Shown here one piece after another: positions 1 through 6,656 of a stretch of DNA of 7,094 nucleotides. The notes under the pieces are model-generated. The model worked only from the letters and a program-made list of their open reading frames with translations. It was not told where the DNA came from and searched no databases. Position numbers and translations under genes: made by a program. How positions within the stretch are numbered: the stretch's first letter is position 1; each line of letters starts with the position of its first letter. Source of the stretch: an uncultured Chlorobiaceae bacterium (lineage in GTDB: Bacteria > Bacteroidota > Chlorobiia > Chlorobiales > Chlorobiaceae); assembly GCA_903874585.1 (NCBI GenBank), contig CAIQSY010000107.1:1-7094 (forward strand). Direction: 5' to 3'.

Positions 1-1183
1 GCGCAATATTCAGTTAAAGCGCGGTACTAATCCCCCGGTATCTATTGATCTTTACGATATGTTGCTTTATGGCGATAAAAGTATGGATCGTTTCCTGCAG
101 GATGGCGATGTTATCTACATTCCGGAGGTTGGTCCTCTGGTCGCGCTTTTTGGGAATGTAAAGAAGCAGGCAATTTTTGAGTTAAATAAAAAGACGACGC
201 TTTCGGAGGTTATTGATTGGGCTGGCGGGTTTGAATCGGCTGCCGATCAAAAAGCGATTATTGTTGAAAAAAGTGTTGATAATCGGTATCAGACTCTTGC
301 CGAGCTGAAGGCGAATAAGGCATCGGTTGCAAAAAAGCTTTCAAAAATAGTGTTGCAGCCTACGGATATTATTCGGGTCTTTTCACCTGGAGCTATTCCG
401 TTTAAGGTTAAGGTGGCTCGAGCTTTTGTGTTGGTCAATGGTGCTGTTAAGCAGCCTGGTGTGTTTCAAATTGAGAAGGATGAAACGTTAAAAGGGTTGT
501 TGACGCGCACGGGTGGCGTTAATGATAAGGGTTTTGTGTATGGTACGGTGTTTACTCGCGAAAAGGTGAGGGCTGAGCAGCAGACGCAGATTAATGAGGC
601 GGCAGATCGGTTTGAAAAGGATCTTGAAGTTACATACAGGGAGAGGCTTGCTCGTGAGTCAAATCCTGAAGAAAGTATGGTGCTTCAGCGGCAGATTGCG
701 TTTCAGCGTGGTTTACTTGCTAAATTGAGGGCGTTTAAGGCTGATGGTCGTATTGTGCTTAACCTTAAAGAGTTCGACAGCACAATTAACGATCTGCCCG
801 ATTTTCCACTTGAAGATGGCGACAGAGTTTTTATTCCTGAAAAATCAACGACGGTGTCAGTGTTTGGGTCAGTGTTTCAGCAGAACACGTTTATTTACAA
901 TCAAGACTATAATGTTAAGGATTATCTGAAAAAAGCTGGTGGAGTTAATCCCACGGGCGATAAATCGAGAATGTATAGAATTTGTGCCGATGGCTCCGTG
1001 CAGAGCAAAAAGCAGGGTGGATGGAAAGGCTCTATTCATCCGGGCGATGCTATTGTGGTTCCTGAAAAGGTTATCGATATTAATGGCAGAAGTCCAAGTC
1101 TCGTCTCAATATTAATGGATTGGACAAAAATTCTTTACCAGTTTGGTATTGGTGCGGCTGGTCTTCAAACGCTTAAAAATTGA
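1..1183 (+). CDS. SLBB-domain polysaccharide export protein (Wza-like), 5' end outside window
   Basis: This is the C-terminal 393 residues of a polysaccharide export protein; the frame is open to the left edge (first whole codon at base 2), so the ATG at 59 is internal. The fragment begins with an R-N-I-Q-L-K-R segment and a D-G-D-V-I-Y-I-P motif, typical after a first export/SLBB unit. Three SLBB-like beta-grasp units follow, near bases 131-235, 419-530 and 857-960, each with a hydrophobic strand, a 'V-P/Q-G-x-F' type turn and an A/T-G-G. A charged, Glu/Arg/Gln-rich, probably helical insertion (about 550-735) separates units two and three. The last 25 residues are hydrophobic and may cross or contact the outer membrane. 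In this family the protein forms the outer-membrane/periplasmic channel for capsule or exopolysaccharide. It is followed after 13 bases by its usual partner, a Wzz-type protein. The family is sure; the polymer exported is unknown. Confidence 0.9.
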   Translation, partial: RNIQLKRGTNPPVSIDLYDMLLYGDKSMDRFLQDGDVIYIPEVGPLVALFGNVKKQAIFELNKKTTLSEVIDWAGGFESAADQKAIIVEKSVDNRYQTLAELKANKASVAKKLSKIVLQPTDIIRVFSPGAIPFKVKVARAFVLVNGAVKQPGVFQIEKDETLKGLLTRTGGVNDKGFVYGTVFTREKVRAEQQTQINEAADRFEKDLEVTYRERLARESNPEESMVLQRQIAFQRGLLAKLRAFKADGRIVLNLKEFDSTINDLPDFPLEDGDRVFIPEKSTTVSVFGSVFQQNTFIYNQDYNVKDYLKKAGGVNPTGDKSRMYRICADGSVQSKKQGGWKGSIHPGDAIVVPEKVIDINGRSPSLVSILMDWTKILYQFGIGAAGLQTLKN

Positions 1184-1196
1184 TTGTTTGACTAAT

Positions 1197-2381
1197 ATGC
1201 CTGAGCAACCAACCCGGTACGTTACTCCGCAGGATCCTATTGACAGTGAAATCAGCTTGCTGGATCTTGCCATAACAATTGCGAAGCACAAAAAGCTTAT
1301 CCTTGGAGCGCCATTTCTTGCGGCAGTTGTTGCCGTTGCGGTTACGTTTTTTATGCCAAAAATCTATACGGCCGATACAAAAATTCTTCCTCCTCAGCAG
1401 CAGCAGTCGAGTGCGTCCGCGCTTCTCGGGCAACTGAGTGCAATCAATGGTCTATCCTCTGCTGCCATGGGCATAAAAAACCCGAACGACACATACATAG
1501 CCATGCTCAAAAGCCGTACAGTGCAGGATAACTTGATCCGCCGGTTTAAGCTTCAGGTGGTGTATGAAACAGATTCTCCGGAAAAAACTCGCAAACAACT
1601 GACAGATGCAACCACAATTACATCAGGGAAAGATGGTATTATTGAGGTAAAGGTTGACGATCAGCATCCAAAACGGGCAGCTATGCTTGCCAACGCCTAT
1701 GCCGATGCCCTGCAGGAAATGATGCAGTTTTTTGCTGTTACTGAAGCCTCTCAGCGTCGCCTTTTTTTTGAAAAGCAACTGCTGCAGGCTAAACAATCCC
1801 TCAGTGAGGCTGAGGTAGCTCTCAAACTGTTGCAGGAGAAAACTGGTGTTATTAAGCTCGATTCTCAAGCGCAAATTATTATCAGTACAGCAGCGGCGCT
1901 TAAAGGGCAGATTGCCATGAAAGAGGTTGAGCTTGGCGCTATGCGTACCTTTGTTACCGGCAATAACCCCGATTATATCCGTACACAACAAGTGTTAGCG
2001 GGTTTGCGAGGTCAGCTTACAAAAGTTGAAACGGGTTCGGTAAGCACAAATAAAGTGCCTGAAACTGGTCTTGAATACATCCGTAAGGTTCGCGATGTTA
2101 AGTATGCTGAAACCATTTATGAAATGCTGGCAAAGCAGTTTGAAGCGGCTAAAATAGATGAAGCTAAAGAGAGTTCCGTCATTCAGGTGCTCGATAAAGC
2201 GCTGGAGCCTGAAAAAAAATCCAAGCCAAAACGACTTATCATTGTACTGCTTACAGCCGTGGCAACTGGGTTTATCGCTATGCTCTGGGCATTTATTATG
2301 GAGTCTATCCAGAATGCCAAAAAAGAGAGCGAAACGGCTGCTCAGCTTGAGGCACTACGCAAACAGCTTCGCTGGAACTGA
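1197..2381 (+). CDS. Wzz-type chain-length determinant / polysaccharide co-polymerase
   Basis: This inner-membrane protein of 394 residues is expected to control polymer chain length and to contact the export channel. Two membrane segments frame a large periplasmic domain: residues about 33-53 and about 347-368. After the first comes a Pro/Gln-rich stretch and the N-P-N-D-T-Y-I-A-M-L-K-S-R segment typical of the Wzz domain. The periplasmic part has long helical regions rich in Glu, Lys, Gln and Leu (about 180-235), as in co-polymerase coiled coils. A Pro/Lys-rich segment (E-P-E-K-K-S-K-P-K-R) precedes the second membrane helix, as in the family, and the tail is short and charged. No Walker motifs or Tyr cluster are present, so no fused BY-kinase. 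ATG 1197 is chosen over an in-frame TTG at 1143, which would overlap the preceding gene by 41 bases. No clear Shine-Dalgarno sequence is visible. It lies 13 bases after the export gene and 17 before the transferase gene. Confidence 0.9.
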   Translation: MPEQPTRYVTPQDPIDSEISLLDLAITIAKHKKLILGAPFLAAVVAVAVTFFMPKIYTADTKILPPQQQQSSASALLGQLSAINGLSSAAMGIKNPNDTYIAMLKSRTVQDNLIRRFKLQVVYETDSPEKTRKQLTDATTITSGKDGIIEVKVDDQHPKRAAMLANAYADALQEMMQFFAVTEASQRRLFFEKQLLQAKQSLSEAEVALKLLQEKTGVIKLDSQAQIIISTAAALKGQIAMKEVELGAMRTFVTGNNPDYIRTQQVLAGLRGQLTKVETGSVSTNKVPETGLEYIRKVRDVKYAETIYEMLAKQFEAAKIDEAKESSVIQVLDKALEPEKKSKPKRLIIVLLTAVATGFIAMLWAFIMESIQNAKKESETAAQLEALRKQLRWN

Positions 2382-2398
2382 ATAAACCTATTATTTTT

Positions 2399-3445
2399 TT
2401 GTCTGAGCAACTTGTCCCTGGAATAATCTCGTGTGTCATTTCAGTGCTTCTGGTGGTATCAAAAAAATGGCACGGTAAGCATTCGCTCGATACCACGGTT
2501 GGTGTCCAGAAGTTCCATGTGGAGCCCACGCCTCGTATAGGTGGTGTTGCTCTGTTTTTAGGGTTGATTGCTGCCTGGTGGCTAACTTCAGGTTTAACAG
2601 CACAACTGCTCGGTCAAATGCTTGTTGCCAGCTTGCCATCATTTGCTGCGGGTTTAACTGAAGATTTAACCAAAAAAGTTGGTGTTCGCGATCGTCTTAT
2701 TGCCACTATGCTCAGCGCTGTGGCGGCATGGTGGCTTACGGGCTACAGCCTTACTCGTGTTGATGTCTGGGGCGTCGATGTTTTAATGGCGTATCTCCCC
2801 ATTGGTGTAGCGTTTACCGCTTTTGCTGTTGCTGGAGTGGCAAATGCCACCAACATTATTGATGGTTTTAATGGGTTAGCTGCGGGCACGGTCATGATCT
2901 GTTTTACTGCTCTTGGCTTGATTGCATGGGAGGTTGGTGATCTTCAGCTAATGGAGTTGTCTGTTCTTATGACCGTCGTTATCGCCGGTTTTTTTGTGGT
3001 TAACTTCCCTTTTGGAAAAATATTTATGGGTGATGGTGGAGCCTATCTGCTTGGCTTCATGCTTGCTTGGATTGCAGTAATGCTTCCGATGCGCAATCCG
3101 CAAGTTTCAGTATGGGCGCCTTTGTTGGTATGTGGTTATCCCGTTATGGAAACAGTTTTTAGTATGGGCCGTCGTTACTGGAACAAAACTCATGCCGCTC
3201 AACCTGATAGTGCTCACTTGCACAGTCTGATAAAAGTTAACGTAGTAAACGGTATTGTTCCTCATTTACGTCAACCTCTACGCAATAGCTTGGTCGCACC
3301 ATTGTGCTGGGTATTTACAGCGTTTATGGCTGCTATCGCCGTCTGGCAGTACAATCATATCGGTTTTCTTCTTACAGCATGGTTCAGCGGTTTTATTATT
3401 TACGCCATAATCTATAATCGCTTAAGACGCGATGTAACTTCTTGA
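2399..3445 (+). CDS. WecA/MraY-like polyprenyl-phosphate sugar-1-phosphate transferase (glycosyltransferase family 4)
   Basis: This multi-pass membrane enzyme of 348 residues should move a HexNAc-1-phosphate (or similar) from a UDP-sugar to undecaprenyl phosphate, the first step of repeat-unit assembly on the cytoplasmic face. Family motifs appear in order: P-T-P-R-I-G-G at 43-49; E88-D89 in the place of the usual Mg-binding Asp pair; N149-A-T-N152-I-I-D155-G-F-N-G-L; F-M-G-D212-G-G; and H273-L-H275 in the loop that normally carries the His motif. About ten hydrophobic segments are seen, as expected. The start is taken as TTG 2399 because no ATG or GTG exists between the in-frame stop at 2348 and this codon, and a later GTG (2444) would cut the first membrane helix. 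There is no obvious ribosome binding site; a run of seven T precedes the start. The stop TGA shares its A with the gmd ATG. Substrate sugar cannot be told from sequence; WecA-like or WbpL-like activity are the likely options. Confidence 0.88.
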   Translation: MSEQLVPGIISCVISVLLVVSKKWHGKHSLDTTVGVQKFHVEPTPRIGGVALFLGLIAAWWLTSGLTAQLLGQMLVASLPSFAAGLTEDLTKKVGVRDRLIATMLSAVAAWWLTGYSLTRVDVWGVDVLMAYLPIGVAFTAFAVAGVANATNIIDGFNGLAAGTVMICFTALGLIAWEVGDLQLMELSVLMTVVIAGFFVVNFPFGKIFMGDGGAYLLGFMLAWIAVMLPMRNPQVSVWAPLLVCGYPVMETVFSMGRRYWNKTHAAQPDSAHLHSLIKVNVVNGIVPHLRQPLRNSLVAPLCWVFTAFMAAIAVWQYNHIGFLLTAWFSGFIIYAIIYNRLRRDVTS

Positions 3446-4572
3446 TGTCAAACGCCATGTCAACACACCAGGCAAGCGCCACTAAAGTCGCCCTTATAAC
3501 CGGTATCACCGGTCAAGACGGCTCTTACCTGGCGGAGTTTCTGCTCGAAAAAGGTTACGTCGTGCACGGCATCAAACGCCGCTCCAGCCTGTTTAACACT
3601 CAGCGCGTGGACCACATCTACCAAGATCCGCATATTGACAACGCCAACTTTACCTTGCACTACGGCGACCTTACCGACACCAGCAACTTGGTGCGCATTG
3701 TGCAAGAAACTCAGCCCCATGAAATTTATAACCTTGGCGCGCAAAGCCATGTGGCGGTGAGCTTCGAGAGTCCCGAATACACTGCCGACGTGGATGGCAT
3801 GGGCACCCTGCGCATTCTGGAAGCCATTCGTATTTTGGGGATGGAAAACAAAACCCGTTTTTACCAAGCCAGTACCTCTGAACTGTATGGTATGGTGCAA
3901 GAAACTCCGCAGCGCGAGACCACGCCATTTTATCCACGCAGTCCCTATGCCGTAGCAAAAATGTATGCGTATTGGATTACGGTGAACTACCGCGAAGCCT
4001 ACGGCATATATGCCTGTAACGGCATCCTGTTCAACCACGAAAGTCCACGTCGCGGCGAAACCTTTGTAACCCGCAAAATCACTCGTGGCCTGGCCAACAT
4101 CAGCCAAGACTTGGAAAGCTGCCTGTACATGGGCAATATTGATGCCCTTCGCGACTGGGGTCACGCCAAAGACTATGTGCGTATGCAATGGCTCATGCTG
4201 CAGCAAGATCACCCTGAAGACTTTGTTATTGCCACCGGTGTGCAATACACCGTGCGTCAGTTCATTGAAAAAACCGCGACCGCGCTGGGTATGCAAATTC
4301 GCTGGGAAGGCGAGGGTGTCAACGAAGTGGGTTATTGGATTAAACCTCATTGCCTCGTCCCCATCATCCGCATTGACCCTCGCTACTTCCGCCCCACCGA
4401 AGTTGAAACCCTGTTGGGCGATCCCGGCAAGGCCAAACAAAAACTCGGCTGGGTGCCTGAAATCACGTTGGATCAAATGATTCAAGAGATGGCGGCTACC
4501 GATTTGGCTGAAGCCAAAAAGCATGCTTTGCTTAAAAAGCACGGGTACAACGTGAACGTAAGTGTTGAATAA
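3445..4572 (+). CDS. gmd: GDP-mannose 4,6-dehydratase
   Basis: This is a cytoplasmic short-chain dehydrogenase/reductase of the extended type that turns GDP-D-mannose into GDP-4-keto-6-deoxy-D-mannose, precursor of GDP-L-fucose, GDP-D-rhamnose, GDP-perosamine or GDP-colitose. The 375 residues match the family length. The NADP-binding motif G20-I-T-G23-Q-D-G26 is followed by H-G-I-K-R-R-S-S. The catalytic set is visible as T144-S-E146 and Y168-x3-K172, with the same spacing as in characterised Gmd enzymes; F-N-H-E-S-P-R-R-G and the D-W-G-H-A-K-D-Y-V motif complete the signature. ATG 3445 shares one base with the previous stop (TGATG), suggesting coupling; an ATG at 3457 is an alternative and leaves the dinucleotide site intact. 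Codons end in C or G far more often than in the three upstream genes, hinting at a separate history. No reductase or epimerase partner follows. Confidence 0.97.
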   Translation: MSNAMSTHQASATKVALITGITGQDGSYLAEFLLEKGYVVHGIKRRSSLFNTQRVDHIYQDPHIDNANFTLHYGDLTDTSNLVRIVQETQPHEIYNLGAQSHVAVSFESPEYTADVDGMGTLRILEAIRILGMENKTRFYQASTSELYGMVQETPQRETTPFYPRSPYAVAKMYAYWITVNYREAYGIYACNGILFNHESPRRGETFVTRKITRGLANISQDLESCLYMGNIDALRDWGHAKDYVRMQWLMLQQDHPEDFVIATGVQYTVRQFIEKTATALGMQIRWEGEGVNEVGYWIKPHCLVPIIRIDPRYFRPTEVETLLGDPGKAKQKLGWVPEITLDQMIQEMAATDLAEAKKHALLKKHGYNVNVSVE

Positions 4573-4630
4573 AATCAAGCGCTAAACCGCCTCTGCAAAA
4601 AAAGTACAAGCAGCTATAAAAAAATCCTCA

Positions 4631-4656
4631 GTATAGGCGCAGCGCTACCATTTTTT
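4631..4656 (+). terminator. weak candidate terminator after gmd
   Basis: An imperfect hairpin can be drawn (GTA, three-base bulge, GCG, loop CAG, CGC, TAC) and is followed two bases later by six T. The stem is short and bulged, so this is only a possible rho-independent terminator. Its position 59 bases after the gmd stop is sensible for ending the polysaccharide operon. Confidence 0.25.
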
Positions 4657-4695
4657 GCACCCCACAGAGAATCTAAGTTATTTCCAGCAACATTG

Positions 4696-4701
4696 TATGA
4701 T
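4696..4701 (+). promoter_or_regulatory. possible -10 box (TATGAT) for the nuclease cluster
   Basis: TATGAT differs from the sigma-70 consensus at one base. It would place a transcription start near 4708 and a leader of about 33 bases before the ATG at 4741. No convincing -35 hexamer lies at 16-18 bases, so the call is weak and rests mainly on position, after the candidate terminator and ahead of a Shine-Dalgarno sequence. Confidence 0.2.
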
Positions 4702-4728
4702 CGTTGTGTTGATTCGGTTTTAAGCAAT

Positions 4729-4733
4729 GAGGA
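4729..4733 (+). promoter_or_regulatory. Shine-Dalgarno sequence (GAGGA) ahead of an 11-codon frame
   Basis: GAGGA ends seven bases before the ATG at 4741, an almost ideal arrangement and better than the site of any large gene in the window. There is no comparable site directly before the nuclease start at 4790, so ribosomes may enter here. Confidence 0.5.
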
Positions 4734-4740
4734 CAAAAAA

Positions 4741-4776
4741 ATGGGTTTTAATCACGGGCGCATAGTCCCGTCATGA
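4741..4776 (+). CDS. possible leader peptide MGFNHGRIVPS
   Basis: This reading frame of 11 codons starts at an ATG with a strong, well-spaced GAGGA site and ends at TGA 4774-4776. Its last bases, ATGA, also form the ATG of a second minigene. The peptide matches nothing I recognise; it could be a translated leader, the remnant of an older gene, or chance. The segment 4754-4771 can also form a five-base stem (ACGGG/CCCGT) with an eight-base loop. Confidence 0.35.
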   Translation: MGFNHGRIVPS

Positions 4777-4793
4777 ACTCCAACCTGATATGA
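4773..4793 (+). CDS. possible coupling minigene MNSNLI
   Basis: This six-codon frame starts in the ATGA at the end of the 11-codon frame and ends in the ATGA that begins the first nuclease gene. It would hand ribosomes from the leader to the nuclease start. It is too short to be supported by coding statistics; only its placement argues for it. Confidence 0.25.
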   Translation: MNSNLI

Positions 4794-5701
4794 ACCACAT
4801 AAGAAAACTGATAACCTTTGACTGGGCCATGAAGCGGTTGCTGCGCAGCAAGGTCAATTTTGAGATACTCGAAGGCTTTTTAAGCGAGCTTCTTGGCGAG
4901 GATATTACCATTCTTGAAATTCTGGAGAGCGAAAGCAACAAAGAGAGCAGAGGCGACAAATTCAACCGTGTTGATCTCAAGGTAAAGAACGGAAAAGGCG
5001 AACTCATCATTATCGAAGTGCAGTATGACCGGGAATACGATTACCTGCAGCGGATACTCTATGGCACCTCTCGGGTTATCACCGAGCATCAGAAGGAAAG
5101 TGATAATTATGCCACATTGGTTAAGGTTATCTCAGTCAATATTCTCTACTTTGACCTTGGGCATGGTTCTGACTACATCTATCATGGCACAACAAGCTTC
5201 ACAGGCATACACGACCACGACATCCTGAAGCTTGACCGTCGTCAACAGATACTGTACGGCAAAAACAGCATCAGCAATCTCTCTACCGAGTACTACCTGA
5301 TCAAGGTAAATAACTTCAATCGCATGGCCACAACAACGCTTGACGAGTGGATATATTTTCTTAAAAACCAGGAGATCAAGGATGAGTTCAAAGCAAAAGG
5401 TATTCAGAAAGCAAAGCAATCATTTGCCCTTCTGAGCATGTCGGACGAAGAGCTTCGTGCCTACAACAGTTATCAGGATTCCCTGCGCGATGAGGCAAGT
5501 TATATCGAGACCAACTATTATAGTGCCAAAATGGAAGGCAGAGAGGAAGGCATAACTGAAGGCAGAGAACAAGGCATTGAGGAAACAACGAGGACGATAG
5601 CGATAAAGCTGATAGAACAAGGCACGGAGATTGACATCATCAAAACGGTGACAGGGTTAAGTGTTGCGGCGATAGAAGAGCTGGTGAAGAGCGTCTCATA
5701 A
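4790..5701 (+). CDS. Rpn-family PD-(D/E)XK nuclease / putative transposase, copy A1
   Basis: This 303-residue protein belongs to the Rpn (YhgA-like, PDDEXK) family, whose studied members are DNA endonucleases linked to RecA-independent recombination and, for some, to phage defence. It opens with K-L-I-T-F-D-W-A-M-K-R-L-L-R and a helical region (to about 45). The nuclease core shows D62 in R-V-D-L-K-V and E76-V-Q78 in I-I-I-E-V-Q, a complete D...ExQ active site, followed by the Y-D-Y-L-Q-R-I-L-Y-G helix. The tail carries G-R-E-E-G / E-G-R-E-Q-G repeats (about 249-262) and ends with a helix-turn-helix-like segment (I-I-K-T-V-T-G-L-S) usual for these proteins. The ATG overlaps the stop of a minigene and lacks its own Shine-Dalgarno site; an in-frame stop at 4763 limits the start. 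It seems intact. The annotation 'transposase' is traditional; no terminal repeats are seen. Biological role here is unknown. Confidence 0.88.
   Translation: MNHIRKLITFDWAMKRLLRSKVNFEILEGFLSELLGEDITILEILESESNKESRGDKFNRVDLKVKNGKGELIIIEVQYDREYDYLQRILYGTSRVITEHQKESDNYATLVKVISVNILYFDLGHGSDYIYHGTTSFTGIHDHDILKLDRRQQILYGKNSISNLSTEYYLIKVNNFNRMATTTLDEWIYFLKNQEIKDEFKAKGIQKAKQSFALLSMSDEELRAYNSYQDSLRDEASYIETNYYSAKMEGREEGITEGREQGIEETTRTIAIKLIEQGTEIDIIKTVTGLSVAAIEELVKSVS
4805..5192 (+). repeat. direct repeat, copy 1 (5' part of nuclease gene A1)
   Basis: These 388 bases align without gaps to 6707-7094 (offset 1902). A hand count gives about 31 mismatches, or 92% identity, of which about 27 are at third codon positions. 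Stretches of 61 bases (5007-5067) and 47 bases are identical. The repeat probably extends past the right edge of the window. Confidence 0.9.
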
Positions 5702-5729
5702 TGTTTATAACGAACAGACAAAAAGAGTT

Positions 5730-6656
5730 ATGTGCAAAGTAAATCCCCGCGTTGACTTCGCGTTTAAAAAGCTGTTTGGCAGCGAAGAGAACAAGGATCT
5801 GCTGATCTCTTTGATTAATGCTATCGTCTCCACGGATGATCAGGTTGTGGAAGTGGAGTTGAAAAATCCTTATAACCTGGCTGATTACCGGGCGGGTAAA
5901 ATCTCGATCCTCGATATCAAGGCTAAAGCTGAAAATGGTCGCTGGTTCAATGTCGAAATGCAAATCAGGGAAGACAACAATTTCGACAAACGCGCTATTT
6001 ATTACTGGGCAAAACTGGTGACAGAACAACTCAGCGAAGGGATGATGTATAAGGAGCTGAAGAAAACCATCAGCATTAATATTCTTGATTATGACTTTGT
6101 GCCCGATACAACAGAGGTTCACAGTTGCTACAAAATAATCAATACGGCAACAGGCAAAGATGACCGTCTGCACGATGTTTTTGAGCTGCACTACATCGAG
6201 TTAAAAAAGTTTACAAAAACATCCCATCAAATTCAGAGCGCGCTGGATCGGTGGAGCAGCTTTTTGACGACTGCGCATCAGCTTGATCGTGAGCATACGC
6301 CAAAAGAGCTGGCATCCGACAAAAACATTGTGAAAGCCATTGCCGCCATTGATCGCATGTTTAACGAAGAGGAGCGTCAAGTTTACGACATTCGTATGCA
6401 AGAGTTCATCGATGTCGCAAGTGCCATTGCCACAGGAGCCGAAAAAAACATTGCGAAAGGTAGAGAGGAAGGTCGAGTGGAAGGGCAATCGATGCTACTC
6501 CGCAGGCTTCTGGAACGTCGGTTTGGCGCACTGCCAGAGTGGGCAACGGAGAAATTAAGCAGCGCAACTGAACAGGAGCTGGAAACATGGGGAGACGCCA
6601 TACTCACCGCACCAACACTGGAAGCGTTTTTCAACATCGACACACCCTATTCATGA
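5730..6656 (+). CDS. Rpn-family PD-(D/E)XK nuclease with C-terminal DUF4351 (type B)
   Basis: This 308-residue protein is a distant relative of its two neighbours. It begins N-P-R-V-D-F-A-F-K-K-L-F-G-S, the classic N-terminus of Rpn/PDDEXK proteins. The active site is complete: D62 in I-L-D-I-K-A and E76-M-Q78 in F-N-V-E-M-Q, then the A-I-Y-Y-W-A-K-L helix. The middle (about 160-230) is helical and charged. A G-R-E-E-G-R-V-E-G linker (244-252) leads into a C-terminal domain (about 255-305) with R-R-L-L-E-R-R-F-G-A-L-P and a L-T-A-P-T-L-E-A-F-F end, which I recognise as DUF4351. The start ATG 5730 follows the A1 stop by 28 bases and has AAAGAG just two bases away, a close but usable site. The stop overlaps the next gene's ATG (ATGA). 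Gene looks intact. Nuclease activity is inferred from the family; the target is unknown. Confidence 0.88.
   Translation: MCKVNPRVDFAFKKLFGSEENKDLLISLINAIVSTDDQVVEVELKNPYNLADYRAGKISILDIKAKAENGRWFNVEMQIREDNNFDKRAIYYWAKLVTEQLSEGMMYKELKKTISINILDYDFVPDTTEVHSCYKIINTATGKDDRLHDVFELHYIELKKFTKTSHQIQSALDRWSSFLTTAHQLDREHTPKELASDKNIVKAIAAIDRMFNEEERQVYDIRMQEFIDVASAIATGAEKNIAKGREEGRVEGQSMLLRRLLERRFGALPEWATEKLSSATEQELETWGDAILTAPTLEAFFNIDTPYS
6492..6656 (+). CDS. possible internal start giving a 54-residue DUF4351-only protein
   Basis: Inside the type B gene, the in-frame ATG of Met255 is preceded by GGAAGGG (6479-6485) with a six-base spacer. Translation from here would release exactly the DUF4351 domain without the nuclease core. 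An in-frame GTG at 6477, behind GAGGAAGG, is an alternative. Some enterobacterial rpn genes are known to make a small C-terminal protein from an internal start that blocks the full-length nuclease; whether that holds here is inference. The purine-rich codons of the Gly-Arg-Glu linker can produce such sites by chance. Confidence 0.3.
   Translation: MLLRRLLERRFGALPEWATEKLSSATEQELETWGDAILTAPTLEAFFNIDTPYS

Noticed and set aside
744..929. Short + strand frame inside the export gene
   Set aside because: It is an out-of-frame shadow of the SLBB gene with no ribosome site or meaningful composition.
3460..4578. Open frame of 372 codons on the - strand covering almost all of gmd
   Set aside because: It is the mirror of a strongly conserved gmd with full catalytic motifs; its translation shows no recognisable domain and has the His/Val/Phe-rich look of an antisense shadow.
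4573..4730. Possible remnant of a fucose synthase or other gene after gmd
   Set aside because: No frame in this stretch gives a recognisable protein fragment; stops are frequent in all frames.
5640..6191. Open frame of 183 codons on the - strand across the A1/B junction
   Set aside because: It is antisense to two convincing Rpn genes, with Cys/Phe/Ile-rich translation and no motif or ribosome site.
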